A stretch of DNA of 64,000 bases from Elmis aenea (GCA_947652605.1 OX393579.1:44274970-44338969), one strand, 5' to 3'; counted from the first letter of the stretch, positions 23,661 to 35,705 are shown. Notes: generated by a model not told the origin, from the letters alone. Numbers and translations are program-made.

Positions 23661-24485
23661 TGATGTAATATTTTTAATTATCTTCCACCTTCACAGGGGG
23701 CTGAAAAGTACGACCCCTGCTGTTTTTTTTTTATCAGAACTTTTTGGTGGGTTAAAATTTTGCAATTAATTTTTTTTTTAAAGCTTGATTTATTTTGAAA
23801 CTTTTTTATTTTTTAGTTTTTTTTTTTAATTGAGAGTTTAGGGACGCTTCGACAACTGAGGTCACTAGCGTCCGGGAGGAGGGGGCGGGGAACAAGGAAT
23901 GGGTGGGAAAGGTAAGGGTAGGTGGAAGTACTGTCACAGCATTTGCCTATAGTAGGTAGGGGAAACCACCTGAAACCCCTACGATAACAGACGGCCGCGG
24001 GATTCGAACCCACGCCTCCCGATTTTACTCGCTAGGTTGCAAACCAACCAGCCACCGAGCTCGGTTTTTTAGTTTTTCTCGTAAAACCTACAGTTTTTGA
24101 GTAACAAAATAAAATAAGTAAACACGAACCATCAAATATTCCAATATAAAACGATTCATTTTGGTGGTTGCCATGGTTTGTTTAAGTTTATGTTGGGTAG
24201 AAGTGACAGGTGTAGTTCATTTTGATGTTTACGCGGTGACCACGCTAAGACGCCTGTCAATTCTACCCAATATGAACATAAACAAACCATGGAAACCACC
24301 AAAATGATTCGTTTTATATTGGAATATTTGATGGTTCATGTTTACTTATTTTATTTTTTACTCAAAAACTGTAAGTTTTACGAGAAAAACTAAAGGAAAA
24401 AAGGTTTCTAAATAAAGCAAGCAGTCAAACAAAAATTTTTAATTGCAAAATTTCAACCCACCATAAACTTCTGATTTGGTTTATT
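23661..24485. mobile_element. truncated E3-family palindrome carrying a SINE
   Basis: Both arms match E3 (18393-19447): GGGGGCTGAAAAGTACGACC near 23696, AACGATTCATTTTGGTGG near 24150, and the inverted mates on the right. Both outer termini are missing. The left arm is interrupted at 23822-24064 by a tRNA-derived SINE. Confidence 0.75.
23822..24064 (-). mobile_element. tRNA-derived SINE
   Basis: Read on the minus strand, the element begins CCGAGCTCGGTGGCTGG, has an A-box-like GGTGGCTGGTTGG and a perfect B box GGTTCGAATCC (about 23999-24009), then a GC-rich body and an A-rich 3' tail next to AATTGAGAGTTT. A 13-bp direct repeat TTTTTTAGTTTTT lies at 23809-23821 and 24065-24077, the duplication expected from LINE-driven retrotransposition. 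No tRNA cloverleaf can be completed 3' of the B box, so it is not a tRNA gene. Confidence 0.8.
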
Positions 24486-24627
24486 TTTGTAGGTACTTGA
24501 AACAAATCTGAAACTACTTTTATTTTGACAAATAATGTAACTACTTTTTTATATGTAGGTGTATCGCTTAACAAAAAAATAAACGATTTATCTTTTTATT
24601 TTTATGTTTTATTTCATATTTAATACA

Positions 24628-24699
24628 TGGGGTCGCGAAAAATCTCGTGATGAAAAATGAGGTCATGATTCATGAATAAAAAAAGTTTGAGAAGCGCTG
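24628..24699 (-). mobile_element. hAT terminus remnant
   Basis: The stretch ends GTTTGAGAAGCGCTG at 24699. On the minus strand this reads CAGCGCTTCTCAAAC, a common hAT-type terminus, with GGTCGCGAAAAATCTCGTGA just inside. No mate found. Confidence 0.4.
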
Positions 24700-26073
24700 A
24701 ATCTTATACAATAGATATACCTTATTATAATGCTTAATACTGAACTATTTTAATTACGAAATGAGAATAAACTTTTAAAAATCCTACATTGGTGACACTT
24801 TTCAGTATAGTGATGTAGATTATGGTGCTTATGGAAAGTTCTTTTTAATTTTTTTTTAAACGCCACTGTATGAAGGTGATAAGTCTTTCAATAGAACTAT
24901 ACGAAACGCCGAGTCGGTAACAGTATATTGCATGTGCTTTACCGGAATTCGAAAACAACTTGGATGAAATAAGCAGTTATTTATGTAAATATCTGTTAAA
25001 TAATGTTATAGGTTAAAATTTAAATCTGCAAATTTGAATTTTACACCCAGAATACCGCTAGCTACGTGTATAAACAATAAGCCGTTTACAGCGCCTTAAA
25101 ACGTTAACAAAATTCCCCAAACTGAAGATGATAAAATACCTGTTGAAATATATGGCGTTGCGTCATAAAACCTCTTTCAAATGCAAAAAAATGATATAAA
25201 AGTTATGAACTAATAAGGCGAAATTCTCTCCTGCAAATGATTCAATCCCATCCGCCTCATGTTGTTAAATATGATACTAATCCATAAAAATACTTTTCAT
25301 TGCTGTATCTTCCATATTAAATGGATCTTGATTATTTTACACGCTATATAATATAACGTGCTGCAATAAAATTATTACGAAAATTGTCCAGATATTATAG
25401 CAATGTATATAAATGTTGCTAATAATCGTAAAATTTTATGATATTCAAAGATTAATGAAAATTGTGCTAGGGTTGGTTGGAGCTAGCATTCGAAGGTATT
25501 TGTCTCTTAACTCTGATTATACTCTTTACACAATGCAATATGACTTTGTAATGAATGTAAAATAATGTGGTGTTATTAGTTTTATAATTGTATGGCGTTG
25601 CCAGTCGCTATATTATGTGTGAATGCAATTCGCATATTGGCGCAATGCCGCACCCCTGCATTGTTAATAACAAACCAGTAATGCAGTAATATATATTCAG
25701 TTATTATACGTCCTTTCATTTTTCTAAGATACAGACTTTTTCACACGTGAATGTAACTACAATTATTCACACTATTTACTATTGAATGTGTCTTGTATCT
25801 GTTACTGAACTGAATGTCTTTCGATGTTGTCGTAAACATTCCAAAGATTGATGTTTTCTGTGAGATAGGTGGCTGTGAGAGAACGAAAGTATAAAAGAAT
25901 AAGTAGGTACTTCGTTTTGAGTTTTTCGCTTTTCTGCGACTTCATCCTTCAAGAAGTTAGGAAATAGTATAATAAATCAAATTTCGCGCCAAACGGTGGC
26001 AGATACCAAGAAAAGTCAGGAGACACTTTTTGTTTTGAATAAAATGCTCTACCCAAAAACAAATTTGAGTTTG
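24700..26073. other. no gene seen
   Basis: AT-rich. A TATAAAAG at 25890 lacks a credible downstream start site or exon. Confidence 0.4.
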
Positions 26074-26081
26074 ATTTTAAA

Positions 26082-26142
26082 CAGGGCCGTACAATTTTTT
26101 TATAAAATTCATTGAAACTGAACCCCCACAACTCCGCCACTG
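26082..26142 (-). mobile_element. hAT-like terminus remnant
   Basis: The stretch ends AACTCCGCCACTG at 26142, the inverse of the frequent CAGTGGCGGA terminus. GTACGGCCCTG-type sequence lies 50-60 bp inside on the same strand. No partner or target duplication was located. Confidence 0.35.
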
Positions 26143-26239
26143 GTTGCTTGTGGGACTTGAAATTTTCACCGAATGTGGTAACCGGTAAGGTGTTGCTGTA
26201 TACCAAATTGGTTTAAATATATCTACTCGTTGAGAAACG

Positions 26240-26395
26240 GTTAAACATTATCGTTATTTTTTCGAAAATTTTAACACCCTGTATCTTTAAAATGAAGCGT
26301 TTATGGACCCATGTTGATATGGAATATTCGCTTTAAAATAAATTTTTCTATCGACTGCTAAAGTCGTGCTACTAAAAAGTGGACCACCCTGTATA
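26240..26395. repeat. two closely spaced CACCCTGTA termini
   Basis: AACACCCTGTA at 26273 and GGACCACCCTGTA ending at 26393 are isolated right-hand termini of the palindrome superfamily, with no left ends nearby. Confidence 0.5.
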
Positions 26396-26594
26396 ATCAG
26401 ATTTTTTATGTCACTTTTCATTTTGGCACTACAGACGAAAAATGAAATGTCATCATTTTTTAAAATTCACTGTACCTTCTTTATTTATTAAAATAGAGCA
26501 AAATGTTATGAAAGTTTTTCATACAGATTTTTATGCTTAATTTAAAGGATGTGACTATTTATACATACAGTATGTATTAATAATTGGCTATTTA

Positions 26595-28716
26595 TACAGG
26601 GATGCGCAAAAGTATGGAAACAAACAAATATCTAGAACACTATTAAAAATATTTCAATGAAATTTGGTATTTGACCGTTATCGTATATTCCAGATTCGAT
26701 AAAAATATTGAGGTTGTGATACGACTTCCGGTTCAACCGGAAACGGACTCAAACTTTGAAATTTTAAATGGAACACCCTGTATATTTTTATATTTTTGGA
26801 TTCCTCTTTAAATTTACTTCAAAAAATGTTTGACGTTGTATGGGGCTTAAGTCGACCGTTTTCGTTAAAATCACATTTTTGTGAAAATTTTGAGCTGTAC
26901 AGCATTGTTAAAAATTTTCAACATTTAAGAACTTTGAAATTGCAAGTAATTTTTTTTTAAGTTTATGTTGACAATAAGCTTACTAACACTTTGCACAACG
27001 TACATTTAAAAAATATTATACAGGGCGTTTTTTACGCTTGTTTAAACTTGTACAACTTTAAACATCGATAACTCATTTTTCTTAAATACAACACCCTGTA
27101 TATTTTTACACATTCTTATAGAAAATTGATTTCTCTTTCGAAAACATAAAGGCTGTTTTTCACCTAAAATTGATATTTTCCGAGATATCGCGATTTTATT
27201 GTTAATTATTAGGGCAACGTAATATTTTCAAGTAGGCTATGAAGGAAGACAGTGTTAATTTAAACAATTGAAAGAAAAAAAAAGAAGAAACTTATAAATT
27301 TATCTTTTCCGTACAAATTTTTGACATTTTTGATAACGAATTTAACTCCATTAGCTTTCTTTTTTAAAATCTAATGTTTATGCACACCCACTTGGTGATT
27401 TAGGCGAACTGAGAAACCGAATAACTTGGAAGAATCTCGCCAGATGTGGTTTTAAACATTCTTACGGAATTTCGGCGTAGGTTAGCCTACTGCCAAGAAG
27501 TAAATGGTGGTCATTTCGAGCATCGTATCCATTAAATTTTTGTATTCCCTATTTTGTTAATTTTTATAAATTCGCAATATTTTCTGTTCTGCGTCCTCTT
27601 GCCCAAGAAGACCGAGAAGAAACCTTGAGCGCTTCGTATCACACGACTTGGCAAAAATTAATCAGTCCTTATCAGGGCCAAAATATTGTTCATACAATTG
27701 AGTTTGATCGTTTACAAAGTCATAATAAAACCAATAGATAAAGTATTAGGTACGCGAAAAAAAAAAACGCTGATTAAAAAAAATAATAACTGACCTGCAT
27801 TATGTTTAAATTTAAAAAAAGGTTAGGGTTGGGTCGGTTAAACCAAAAGTCGTATTGCAAACACGCAAAAAATAGTTTATAGGATTTAGTATTTGTTATC
27901 ACACTGGTCCAACAAAAAAATGCATAAATAATTTATGAAAATCTTAATTCAAAAGTAATAATGGTAAAATTCGTTAACAAAAATGTCAAAAATTTGTACG
28001 GAAAAGATAAATTTATAACTTTCTTGTTTTTTTTCTTTCAATTGTTTAAATTACCACTGTCTTTCTTCATAGCCTACTTGAAAATATTACGTTGCCCTAA
28101 TAATTAACAATAAAATCGCGATATCTCGGAAAATATCAATTTTAGGTGAAAAACAGCCTTTATGTTTTCGAAAGAGAAATCAATTTTCTATAAGAATGTG
28201 TAAAAATATACAGGGTGTTGTATTTAAGAAAAATGAGTTATCGATGTTTAAAGTTGTACAAGTTTGAACAAGCGTAAAAAACGCCCTGTATAATATTTTT
28301 TAAATGTACGTTGTGCAAAGTGTTAGTAAGCTTATTGTCAACATAAACTTTAAAAAAAAAATTACTTGCAATTTCAAAGTTCTTAAATGTTGAAAATTTT
28401 TAACAATGCTGTATAGCTCAAAATTTTCACAAAAATGTGATTTTAACGAAAACGGTCGACTTAAGCCCCATACAACCTCAAACATTTTTTGAAGTAAATT
28501 TAAAGAGGAATCTAAAAATATAAAAATATACAGGGTGTTCCATTTAAAATTTCAAAGTTTGAGTCCGTTTCCGGTTGAACCGGAAGTCGTATCACAACCT
28601 CAATATTTTTATCGAATCTGGAATATACGATAACGGTCAAATACCAAATTTCATTGAAATATTTTTAATAGTGTTCTAGATATTTGTTTGTTTCCATACT
28701 TTTGCGCATCCCTGTA
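26595..28716. mobile_element. E5: 2.1-kb palindromic element with a transposase remnant in its loop
   Basis: Starts TACAGGGATGCGCAAAAG and ends CTTTTGCGCATCCCTGTA, with TA outside. The arms run about 740 bp each, with inverted similarity from the ends to about 27340 and 27965. Internal CACCCTGTA junctions (26774, 27107; mirrored at 28210 and 28530) and an ACAGGGCGTTTTTTACGC block (27021) split the arms into cassettes. The same cassettes occur in the palindrome at 55402. The unpaired 0.6-kb centre contains a transposase tail (27397-27535). Confidence 0.85.
27397..27535 (+). pseudogene. C-terminal fragment of a Tc1/mariner-group (IS630-type) transposase
   Basis: From 27397 the frame reads DLGELRNRITW. 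After a one-base shift at about 27430 it reads RISPDVVLNILTEFRRRLAY then CQEVNGGHFEHRIH and a stop at 27535. The pattern (L..LR.RI, then IS.DVV..V..E.RRRL..C...NGGHFEH, stop) matches the end of DDE-type transposases frequent in insect genomes. Nothing of the DDE core remains in readable form. It lies in the loop of palindrome E5, suggesting an autonomous ancestor of that family. The family name is from memory of the motif, not a search. Confidence 0.6.
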
Positions 28717-28916
28717 CATACAACTAACTTATTTCTAAGGCCCAACTTTTTATTTATATATATTTTTTACATCAGGTTAAAGGTTAGGTAAGAGTTTTTT
28801 TTTAAGAAAAACTATTTCTTAGTTTCATTGGTTTATCTCAATTATTAAAAAAAAAAATGTATAAATAGTCAATTATTTATACATACTGTATGTATAAATA
28901 GCCTCATCCTAATTTA

Positions 28917-30049
28917 AAAACAAATGTTTTTGACGACCTTGACTTTCGAGATATGAAGTAAACTTAAATATTTTAAATGGAAACCCTACCATGAGGCCAT
29001 GACTTTATAAAAGAGCGTTTTTAGCTTTAGAAAAATATTTAGTTTTATACATTTGTTGCAAAAAATAACCGAGATATGGCTAATTTTGTAAAAATTTCAT
29101 TATCAAAGTTTGCCATGATTTTGTAAACAAGTGTGTTGTTTCCAATTAATAAACAACTAAACGTAATTTTTTTAAAATATTAATCCGAAAACAGTTTTTA
29201 GATTCACTCTTCTATACTAAAAAGAATACTTCCTCTTTTTGACCTTAAATTGGTAAAAGAAAAGACTTTACCTAAGAGATATTTAAAAACACTATTAATC
29301 TAATTAAAAAAAACTACTACCAACTGAAACTTAATCCGAAAAATATTGCTAGACTGCCAAAAGCCAAAAGTTTGTAGCGATTCTAAAATACTTTTTCAAA
29401 TGGTACCACTCAGACCATTTGTCAACACCATTGACAGTATCACAAATTAGCAAATCATTAAAACCAAATATTGATTAAACCGGCAGTGTTGTAAAAAAAA
29501 AGAACCATTTCATAGAAGGACACATTAGTTAATTTTGGTATTACCTCATTATTTCCCGCTGTTCCTGTCAAAACCAAACTGTTGAGATTATCAAAAATAA
29601 ATTATTATACGATCATATATCAGATAACATTCCAAATTTTGCTAAACGTAGCCCAAAACAGACATATTTTATTGGAAGAATTTTTTTTTAAAATCTTAGT
29701 GACAAAGCAGTATGAAGCTTAAAAGAATCACAATAAGACAAGTAATTTTTGATTAAATACCTGTTTATGCAAATTCTTTATATGACACAGTGCGGCTAAT
29801 TTGCGGTAAATATGCTAACAAGTCTGCTCCAAGTAAATACCAAATATCGTTCGTTGTAAGCTGCTTGAGAAACATCAAAACTAAAAGCTGTAACTAACTT
29901 CGACCCAGCTGCATTGCGCTCTGCGTAAAAACAAGGATAAAAAGAGTAATGAACTGTATCTTTCGTTCCCTAAAATTGTAGACACCAAAACAATTAAGTA
30001 CAATTATTGCCGAAAAACTGAGCCGAAGTTTGCTCATCTTGCAAAAATA
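28917..30049. other. no gene seen
   Basis: AT-rich. 28930-28995 has weak similarity to the AATTTTAAATGGAACACCCT cassette (AATATTTTAAATGGAAACCC). Nothing else recognised. Confidence 0.4.
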
Positions 30050-30682
30050 CTCAGTTACACGCAGGAATAAGGTTAAACTGATATTATGTCCAGGACACAC
30101 CAATATACCAGGGAACGAGAAGTTAGATCGCCTTGCCCAAATTGGCCGCGAGACACCTTTCTTCGGACCAGCACCCCCAGTTGGTACATCCTATGAAACA
30201 GCCAAGCGGTGTCGTAATGACTTATTAATACCGGGGCAAAATGCTCATTGGAAAAAAGTTGCAGGACAAGCCCGTTCTAAGACTATCCTGTCAAAGGTCT
30301 CCAAAGTAAAGACAGAAGAAGTGCTCAGGATGAGTAAAGCAGACATCAGAGCAGCAACAGGACTCGTTAGGGGACTCTGTGAGCCAAACAAACACTTTTA
30401 CATATTAGGGCTCTCAGAGACCGACATATGCAGAGAGTGTGGTGAAGAAGAAGAAACTCCTCTTCGCGTAATATGCCAATGTGAAGGATTCACACTTAAT
30501 CGGCGTAGATTCTAAGGATGGAAAAAACTAACTAAGAAGAGTGAAGTAAATCATCCTTAAAGAAAATCCTGGAGTTTTTCAAAAACACAGAACTCCTGTA
30601 AGGGGGGCTATCACCAAAAGGTATAATAGACCAATACAGGAACCCGAAAAGGAACCACCTCCGCAGAAATAATAATAATAAA
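30050..30682 (+). pseudogene. 5'-truncated LINE: end of RNase H domain, zinc-binding tail and 3' UTR
   Basis: The frame 30060-30515 begins within an RNase H domain (KLILCPGHTNIPGNEKLDRL: the PGH..IPGNE..D.LA signature containing late active-site residues). It continues with a linker and a C-terminal Cys motif (CRECGEEEETPLRVICQC), then a stop. Both domains in this order are characteristic of I/R1/LOA-group non-LTR retrotransposons. A decayed coding or UTR tail follows, and a (TAA)n tail at 30666-30682 marks the 3' end. Everything 5' of the RNase H end is missing. No target duplication was identified. Confidence 0.75.
30666..30682 (+). repeat. (TAA)n 3' tail of the LINE
   Basis: AATAATAATAATAAA-type tail, as expected for I-group LINE 3' ends. 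Confidence 0.7.
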
Positions 30683-32470
30683 TGCATTCGCATTTACATT
30701 TAAAAATATGCACCGTGGTCAATGGTCATTTCAACAACGAATTCAACATTTTTTAAACAAATACCAATAAAGTCAAGTTAGCAAACATCTTAAACAAATG
30801 ATCTTCTAAAGTGATAACAATATTCGGATATATCATACGAATGTAAGGTTTATCCTTTATTAGAACTCTACTTTAATTCAAATTTCATTAAACCATTAGT
30901 CTTTTGAAGTATAACCATGTAACTTTGATACTTCTTTAATTTTCTTCTCGCACGTTTTTCATGCACCCGGACCACCAATAATGAAAATCCATTCGCTTAG
31001 TAACAACTTTTACAAATAAAACAGGTTATTTGTTTTACTTTGGAACTAACAAAATTGCAAACTGTATTTTGTTTACAAATTATACAGAGTAATTTTTGAA
31101 GAGGAAAAGAGGATTGGGTGCATTGTGTTTCAAAAATATTCCAAATAACACAATGAATGCAAATTTATTAAACACTGAAATATTAAATTTAGACCTGTTC
31201 ACATGTTTAAATGCCACAATAAACTAACCTTGCAGATTTAGTAGGTGCCATTGTTATATTTGTTCGTATAAGTTAATTTAGAGCAATAATTTGTGTTGTA
31301 TTCTCAAGAATGTGCCACAAACATGAACCAAATTACACGTTAGTGAATCAATATATTCAAAGGTGTAGGTGTCACTTGTTGAATTAGCATATCTAATAAC
31401 AGATCAAGTGTGAAAATCGTGTTACTAATAAAATTTCTTTTTATTGTAGCCCGTTTTATTATGCTTTGTAAAAAAGAGTAGATTTGAGATTTGCATTTCC
31501 TTGAGCTAAGGTGTATTTGAATAACAATTGTTCTACTTTAAATAACAAATTAGTAGGGCAAGTTTGTTAGGTGACCTTCTCAAACGGATAATGTTTGATT
31601 ATATGCATGTGAAACTTTTACTTGTGATAAAAAAGTGAAAGATTTTCATGTAGTTTTTTACACATACGAATACACTTGATTTATTACACCAACCTAAAAC
31701 TCGAACAAATCTTAGTTCTATAGTTGTACCTAAACCTTTTGTTTTTAAAATTGCGAAAATACTCCATAGTAATGTCAAGTGTCCAGACATGTACACAAAA
31801 CAACTGAATAAAAGACGATTAATTTAATTATATGCAATTAAAACAGCAAAATGCAGTACAATTAACTGAATTTACACGAAATACAGTTGACCGTAATTCC
31901 GAATATTTTTATATTCTAAAATTAATGGTGCGTTTTCATCTAACTTGTTAATTAATTATTTGTTTTGCAAAAACAGTAGGCCAAAATTAACACAACACGT
32001 TCATTTGTTTTTGTGCGCCGACAAACTACAGCTACGGTGAAAGTTAGACAAATTTGTAACCTAGAATTTTTGATTCAAATTTACATAATTTGGTATTCTA
32101 ATCGGAATGTTTATTGATCAAAGAATTCAAATTATGGAGAGATATGCACAGTTTACGGATGCCGCATAAGTTACATGAGAGGTTAAAAGTCTTTTCTCGT
32201 CGACATTCAACGTGATAAATACTGAATTGAGAGTAGTAGTTGGATAAATTGAGAAAATTTTCGCTATGTAAAAGTAGCAAAAAAATAAAACACTGTTAAA
32301 CTAATGAATGAAAATTCACATCGCTAGTGTGCTCGGAAGGCCACGATCAAATTTTGGAAAAATGGACCGTTTGGTAGTATTAAATTGGTGGAAGTTCTTT
32401 GCTCTTTGTTTCGAGATATTAAAGGGTTTGCATTTCAGTCGATTTTAAAATATCGATAAAATCGACTAAC
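30683..32470. other. no gene seen
   Basis: AT-rich, no coding or repeat structure recognised. Confidence 0.45.
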
Positions 32471-33170
32471 CAGGGAAGGTCACGATACGTTGTCGCTAGA
32501 ATTTGATTAAGTGTGTTTATTGCATCAAGAACATCAGAACTAAATGTTTTGCAGAGTTATACGTGCCACTGGCCATTTTCTTCGGATAAATAGGGGAAAA
32601 ACTGAAAAGTTGAATAATAAAAGTAATTTTTACCATCGCGTTGGCCATGAAACCGTCAAAGACAAAATCTAAATTTTTCTATTTATCAATGCGCGCACCC
32701 TTTGCAAGTAAAATGGTACAAAGTTTTTGAAAAAATCTTTAACGGTTCCGGAGAAAAACGAGGCCTTTGTAAAGACGGTTTTCCCTATTTTAAACACCTA
32801 TGCAAGTCGCATAGATTTGGTTATAACAGATATCTACGACAACTTCTCAAATCATAGCGCTTTATCATTGGTTTCGTTTTTGACGTTTTTCTCCGAAACC
32901 GTTCGAGATTTTTCAAAAACTCTACACCATTTTACTTGCAAAGGATGCGCGCATTGGTAAATAGAAAAATTTAGATTTTGTCTCTGACGGTTTCATGGCC
33001 AACGCGATCGCAAAAATGACCTTTTTATACCAATTTTTCAGTGTGCTCCCTATTTTGCCAGTGGCACGCATAACTCTGCTTAACATTTAGTTTTGATGTC
33101 CTTGATTGAATAAACACAGCCTTAATCAAATTCTAGCGACAACGTATCGTGATTCGTGACCCTCCCTTGT
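32471..33170. mobile_element. F4: 0.7-kb palindromic element with CAGGGAAGGTCACGATACG end
   Basis: The left arm CAGGGAAGGTCACGATACG and the right arm CGTATCGTGATTCGTGACCC (about 33143-33162, then TCCCTTG) are inverted, with a 9-10 bp insertion on the right. Pairing continues through GCCACTGGCCA/TGCCAGTGGCAC and GCGTTGGCCATGAAACCGTC to a centre near 32820. Its right arm shares a block with the relic at 10025-10210. Its termini lack the canonical TACAGGGTG. Non-coding; the 32727-32960 frame spans the centre of the palindrome. Confidence 0.75.
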
Positions 33171-34289
33171 AAGTACGTAGTCTCAAGTCTGTGATTGATA
33201 AAAGAGAATTGTAATCACCCGTGCAACGCCGGGTAAATCGCCTAGTATATTATAAAATTATAAATAGATAATATCTTCTCATACTTTGCATTCCTAATCT
33301 AAATAGTGTCAAAAAACCGGTTTATATGTTATATCGCTTTTTTTTACGAAAAAAAAACGGTTTTTAAACAAAAACCGCTCTAAAAATAAAGTTCTCGATT
33401 TCGGTTAACCGTTAACCAATTTTTTTTTCGGTTTTGAGCCCTGCTTTTAACTTTCGTTGACTATCAGCAGCATCACTCTCCAGCTTATATCAATAAAATT
33501 GGATCCAAAATTCTTTTTGGGTTCAATTTTTATTCTGAATTAAAATTAGGTACCATGTGTAATGCTACAACAGTATACATTTATTTTAAATAATTCTTTT
33601 TCTCTAATCTACCTCTGTTTCCAATTATCTTGCTAATATGTAGTCTATAAAAGTACTTTAAACAACCCAATAGTTAAAATGACGCTGATTTCTGGAAAAT
33701 ATAATTGTTTTCGTACAGCTACACTGAATTTTTTTTTCTTATGTTACTTCAAATAAATTACTAAAATCCAAAAATTAAACCTGCCGTATTTGCTTCAAAA
33801 CAACCATACTGTTGGTAAATAGTCCTTGTAACTATCAAGCAAACATTCTCGATTAGAAAAGGTATTTTAACATTATAATTCCTTTTTTATAAAGGCAAGC
33901 TTTTCCAGATTTAAATACTGCTTTTAACACAAATACAGTATTATTATATTTTTATATTTCCTTAGTATGCCATAGAGCGTGAGAAATGCTTGGATTTTTT
34001 AATACATCCAAACTAGGTGCATATTGGCTAATACAAATTTTGTTGTACAGTATTTTTTAGTTTGTAACTTGTAAAAATACACATATTTTTTCTATTTTTG
34101 TATTTGTACACCCAATATCGATTTTTTATTTAAATAAAGGTTTTTCGTTGATTATAGTTTATCCTTTACGTTTCTTTTATTATCAAAGCGATTTTGCAAA
34201 AACCACATGTCGGCAACGATAGTAATTAGAAAATAGCGTTCGTCTAATTAGAATGGAAAATAAGAGAAGGGAAATTTAATAGTGATAGT
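33171..34289. other. no gene; two terminus-like motifs
   Basis: At 33216-33246, CCCGTGCAACGCCGGGTAAA followed by TCGCCTAGTATA resembles a terminus seen in dispersed animal elements (assignment uncertain). At 33316-33443, ACCGGTTT motifs lead to GGTTTTGAGCCCTG, on the minus strand CAGGGCTCAAAACC, a likely solo hAT end. The rest is AT-rich. Confidence 0.4.
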
Positions 34290-34584
34290 AGATAGAACGA
34301 CCCCACTTCGTCGTCATCCGGTCGCAGGTAGTGCATGCAGTTAGTCGGTGGCTATACGCGTACCCAGGTGTGCTGTGTTACCTAGCAACTACCTGTTGGA
34401 AGCATACGCTGCTGCGTTCGGAGTGCCTGTGTTCAAAAAACCCTCGTTCGCATTGTCGGCCCAAACACATGGGTTACATCATTGAGGCTATTGTGATTGT
34501 GAATTCACTGTGTCGTGCTTTCTAAACCTGCAAATTATTGTAGATATTACGTAGAAAGTTCGTGGAATGTGAAAAAATTATAAA
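34290..34584 (+). promoter_or_regulatory. candidate promoter-proximal region and 5' UTR of a + strand gene
   Basis: This is a GC- and CpG-richer block than its surroundings (34300-34530), unlike any transposon end in the window. TGCAGTTAG at 34335 loosely resembles an arthropod initiator. Two short upstream ORFs would be present: ATG at 34335 (16 codons) and ATG at 34469 (18 codons, stop 34523-34525). It precedes a short coding start with a good donor. The start site is a guess; no TATA box is evident. Confidence 0.4.
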
Positions 34585-34625
34585 ATGCCAACGTTTTGCG
34601 CAATGAGAGGAGGTGCAGTATTAAT
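34585..34625 (+). CDS. candidate first coding exon (5' part of an unrecognised gene)
   Basis: ATG at 34585 in the context TAAAATGCC opens MPTFCAMRGGAVL plus two bases (AT). A donor GTAAGA at 34626 follows. The exon would end in phase 2. The next candidate exon (59923-60139) begins with one base after AG, then GAC ATG CAA, so joining gives an uninterrupted frame (...GAVL-I-DMQCS...). That would make a first intron of about 25.3 kb. The protein is not recognised. The evidence is sequence context, donor quality and phase agreement only; a short exon like this can arise by chance. Confidence 0.4.
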
Positions 34626-35275
34626 GTAAGAGCGGCTTGCTTTGATTTCAAAGCCATGGAACCATTTATAGTATCTATAGTTATTCTAACTATTAAAGTG
34701 TTGGATTATGTGCAATTTACTTCGATTCTACGACGATATTTAAACATACCATGCGCGTTGAAATCGCTTGTATTGTTTTATTATTGTAATTGTGGAGAAA
34801 ACCATATAGATATCTGGCGATAATGAGACATAACAACGTAAAGTTCTCGGAATTTCATTTATATTTAACCAAATTAACTACAGTGTTTATCACACCACAA
34901 GAAATTAACAAAGGAAATGAAGTTTTCACTCCCACAACAAACACTTTGGTTTATGTCTCTCCAGAAATGTTCCAAAAGTGTTCATATTACGTTCATAATT
35001 TTGTACAAACAGCATAAAATGTTAAGAACGAAAGTCAAAACAATTCTTTTTCAAACCTTTGAACTTGCTTTTACACGTTTTGTATCAGCTTCTAAATTAG
35101 CTGACTATACTTCTTAAGAAGTTTATATTTCACAGCGTAGCCAAGTTGAGTTTGTCCATGCCTTGGATGCACAGATATTAAGTTTTCGCTTCTTCTTAAA
35201 AAAAAAAAACAGAAAGAACGAATAGAGAATATTAACCTGAACAGCAATAACTTGAGCAATTAAATGCCCTTAATA
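34626..35275. other. candidate intron start, no other feature seen
   Basis: AT-rich. Overlapping frames at 34596-35117 look like chance frames. Confidence 0.35.
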
Positions 35276-35705
35276 TACATAATGGTCCACATAGAAGGGC
35301 CACTATTGGTATACAAAAAAGTTTAAATTGCTCCCCTTTCTGAAACCTATTCAGTGATGCTTTTATGTTTTAAAAAAGTTCCATGGCACGCTAGATAGTA
35401 AACAAAAATCAAAATGGGCATTTTTTAAATCGTTAACATTTCGGTTATACTTGATGGTACAAAAATATTTTTGGGAAAAATGTAAATTTTTTTACGCACT
35501 GTAAAATGAAAACATTCATTTGTTTCAATTTTGTTTAAACTCTTAGATAATTTGCATTTTTTTAAATGAAAACTGTAGTTGGTTATGACTTCATGAAAAA
35601 GTGTTGTTTTTCTGTTTTCACTAAAATAAGGTTTAATGTATTTATTTCAATATTAAGGCCCAAAACAAATACAATTCATCAAAAAGTCCCTATGACGCTA
35701 TAGAG

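Larger units (their letters stand above)
26555..28916. repeat. older palindrome into which E5 inserted
   Basis: Sequence outside E5 is itself inverted: GACTATTTATACATACAGTA at 26561 pairs with TACTGTATGTATAAATAG at 28885, followed by CATCC on the matching side. E5 sits between them at a TA. The outer copy lacks recognisable TACAGGGTG termini. Confidence 0.5.

Noticed and set aside
23995..24064. tRNA gene on the minus strand
   Set aside because: Boxes A and B are present but no acceptor stem can pair across the expected length, the sequence runs into a SINE body, and a 13-bp target duplication brackets the whole.
25885..25935. TATAAAAG promoter candidate
   Set aside because: No initiator at the expected distance and no downstream exon with start and donor.
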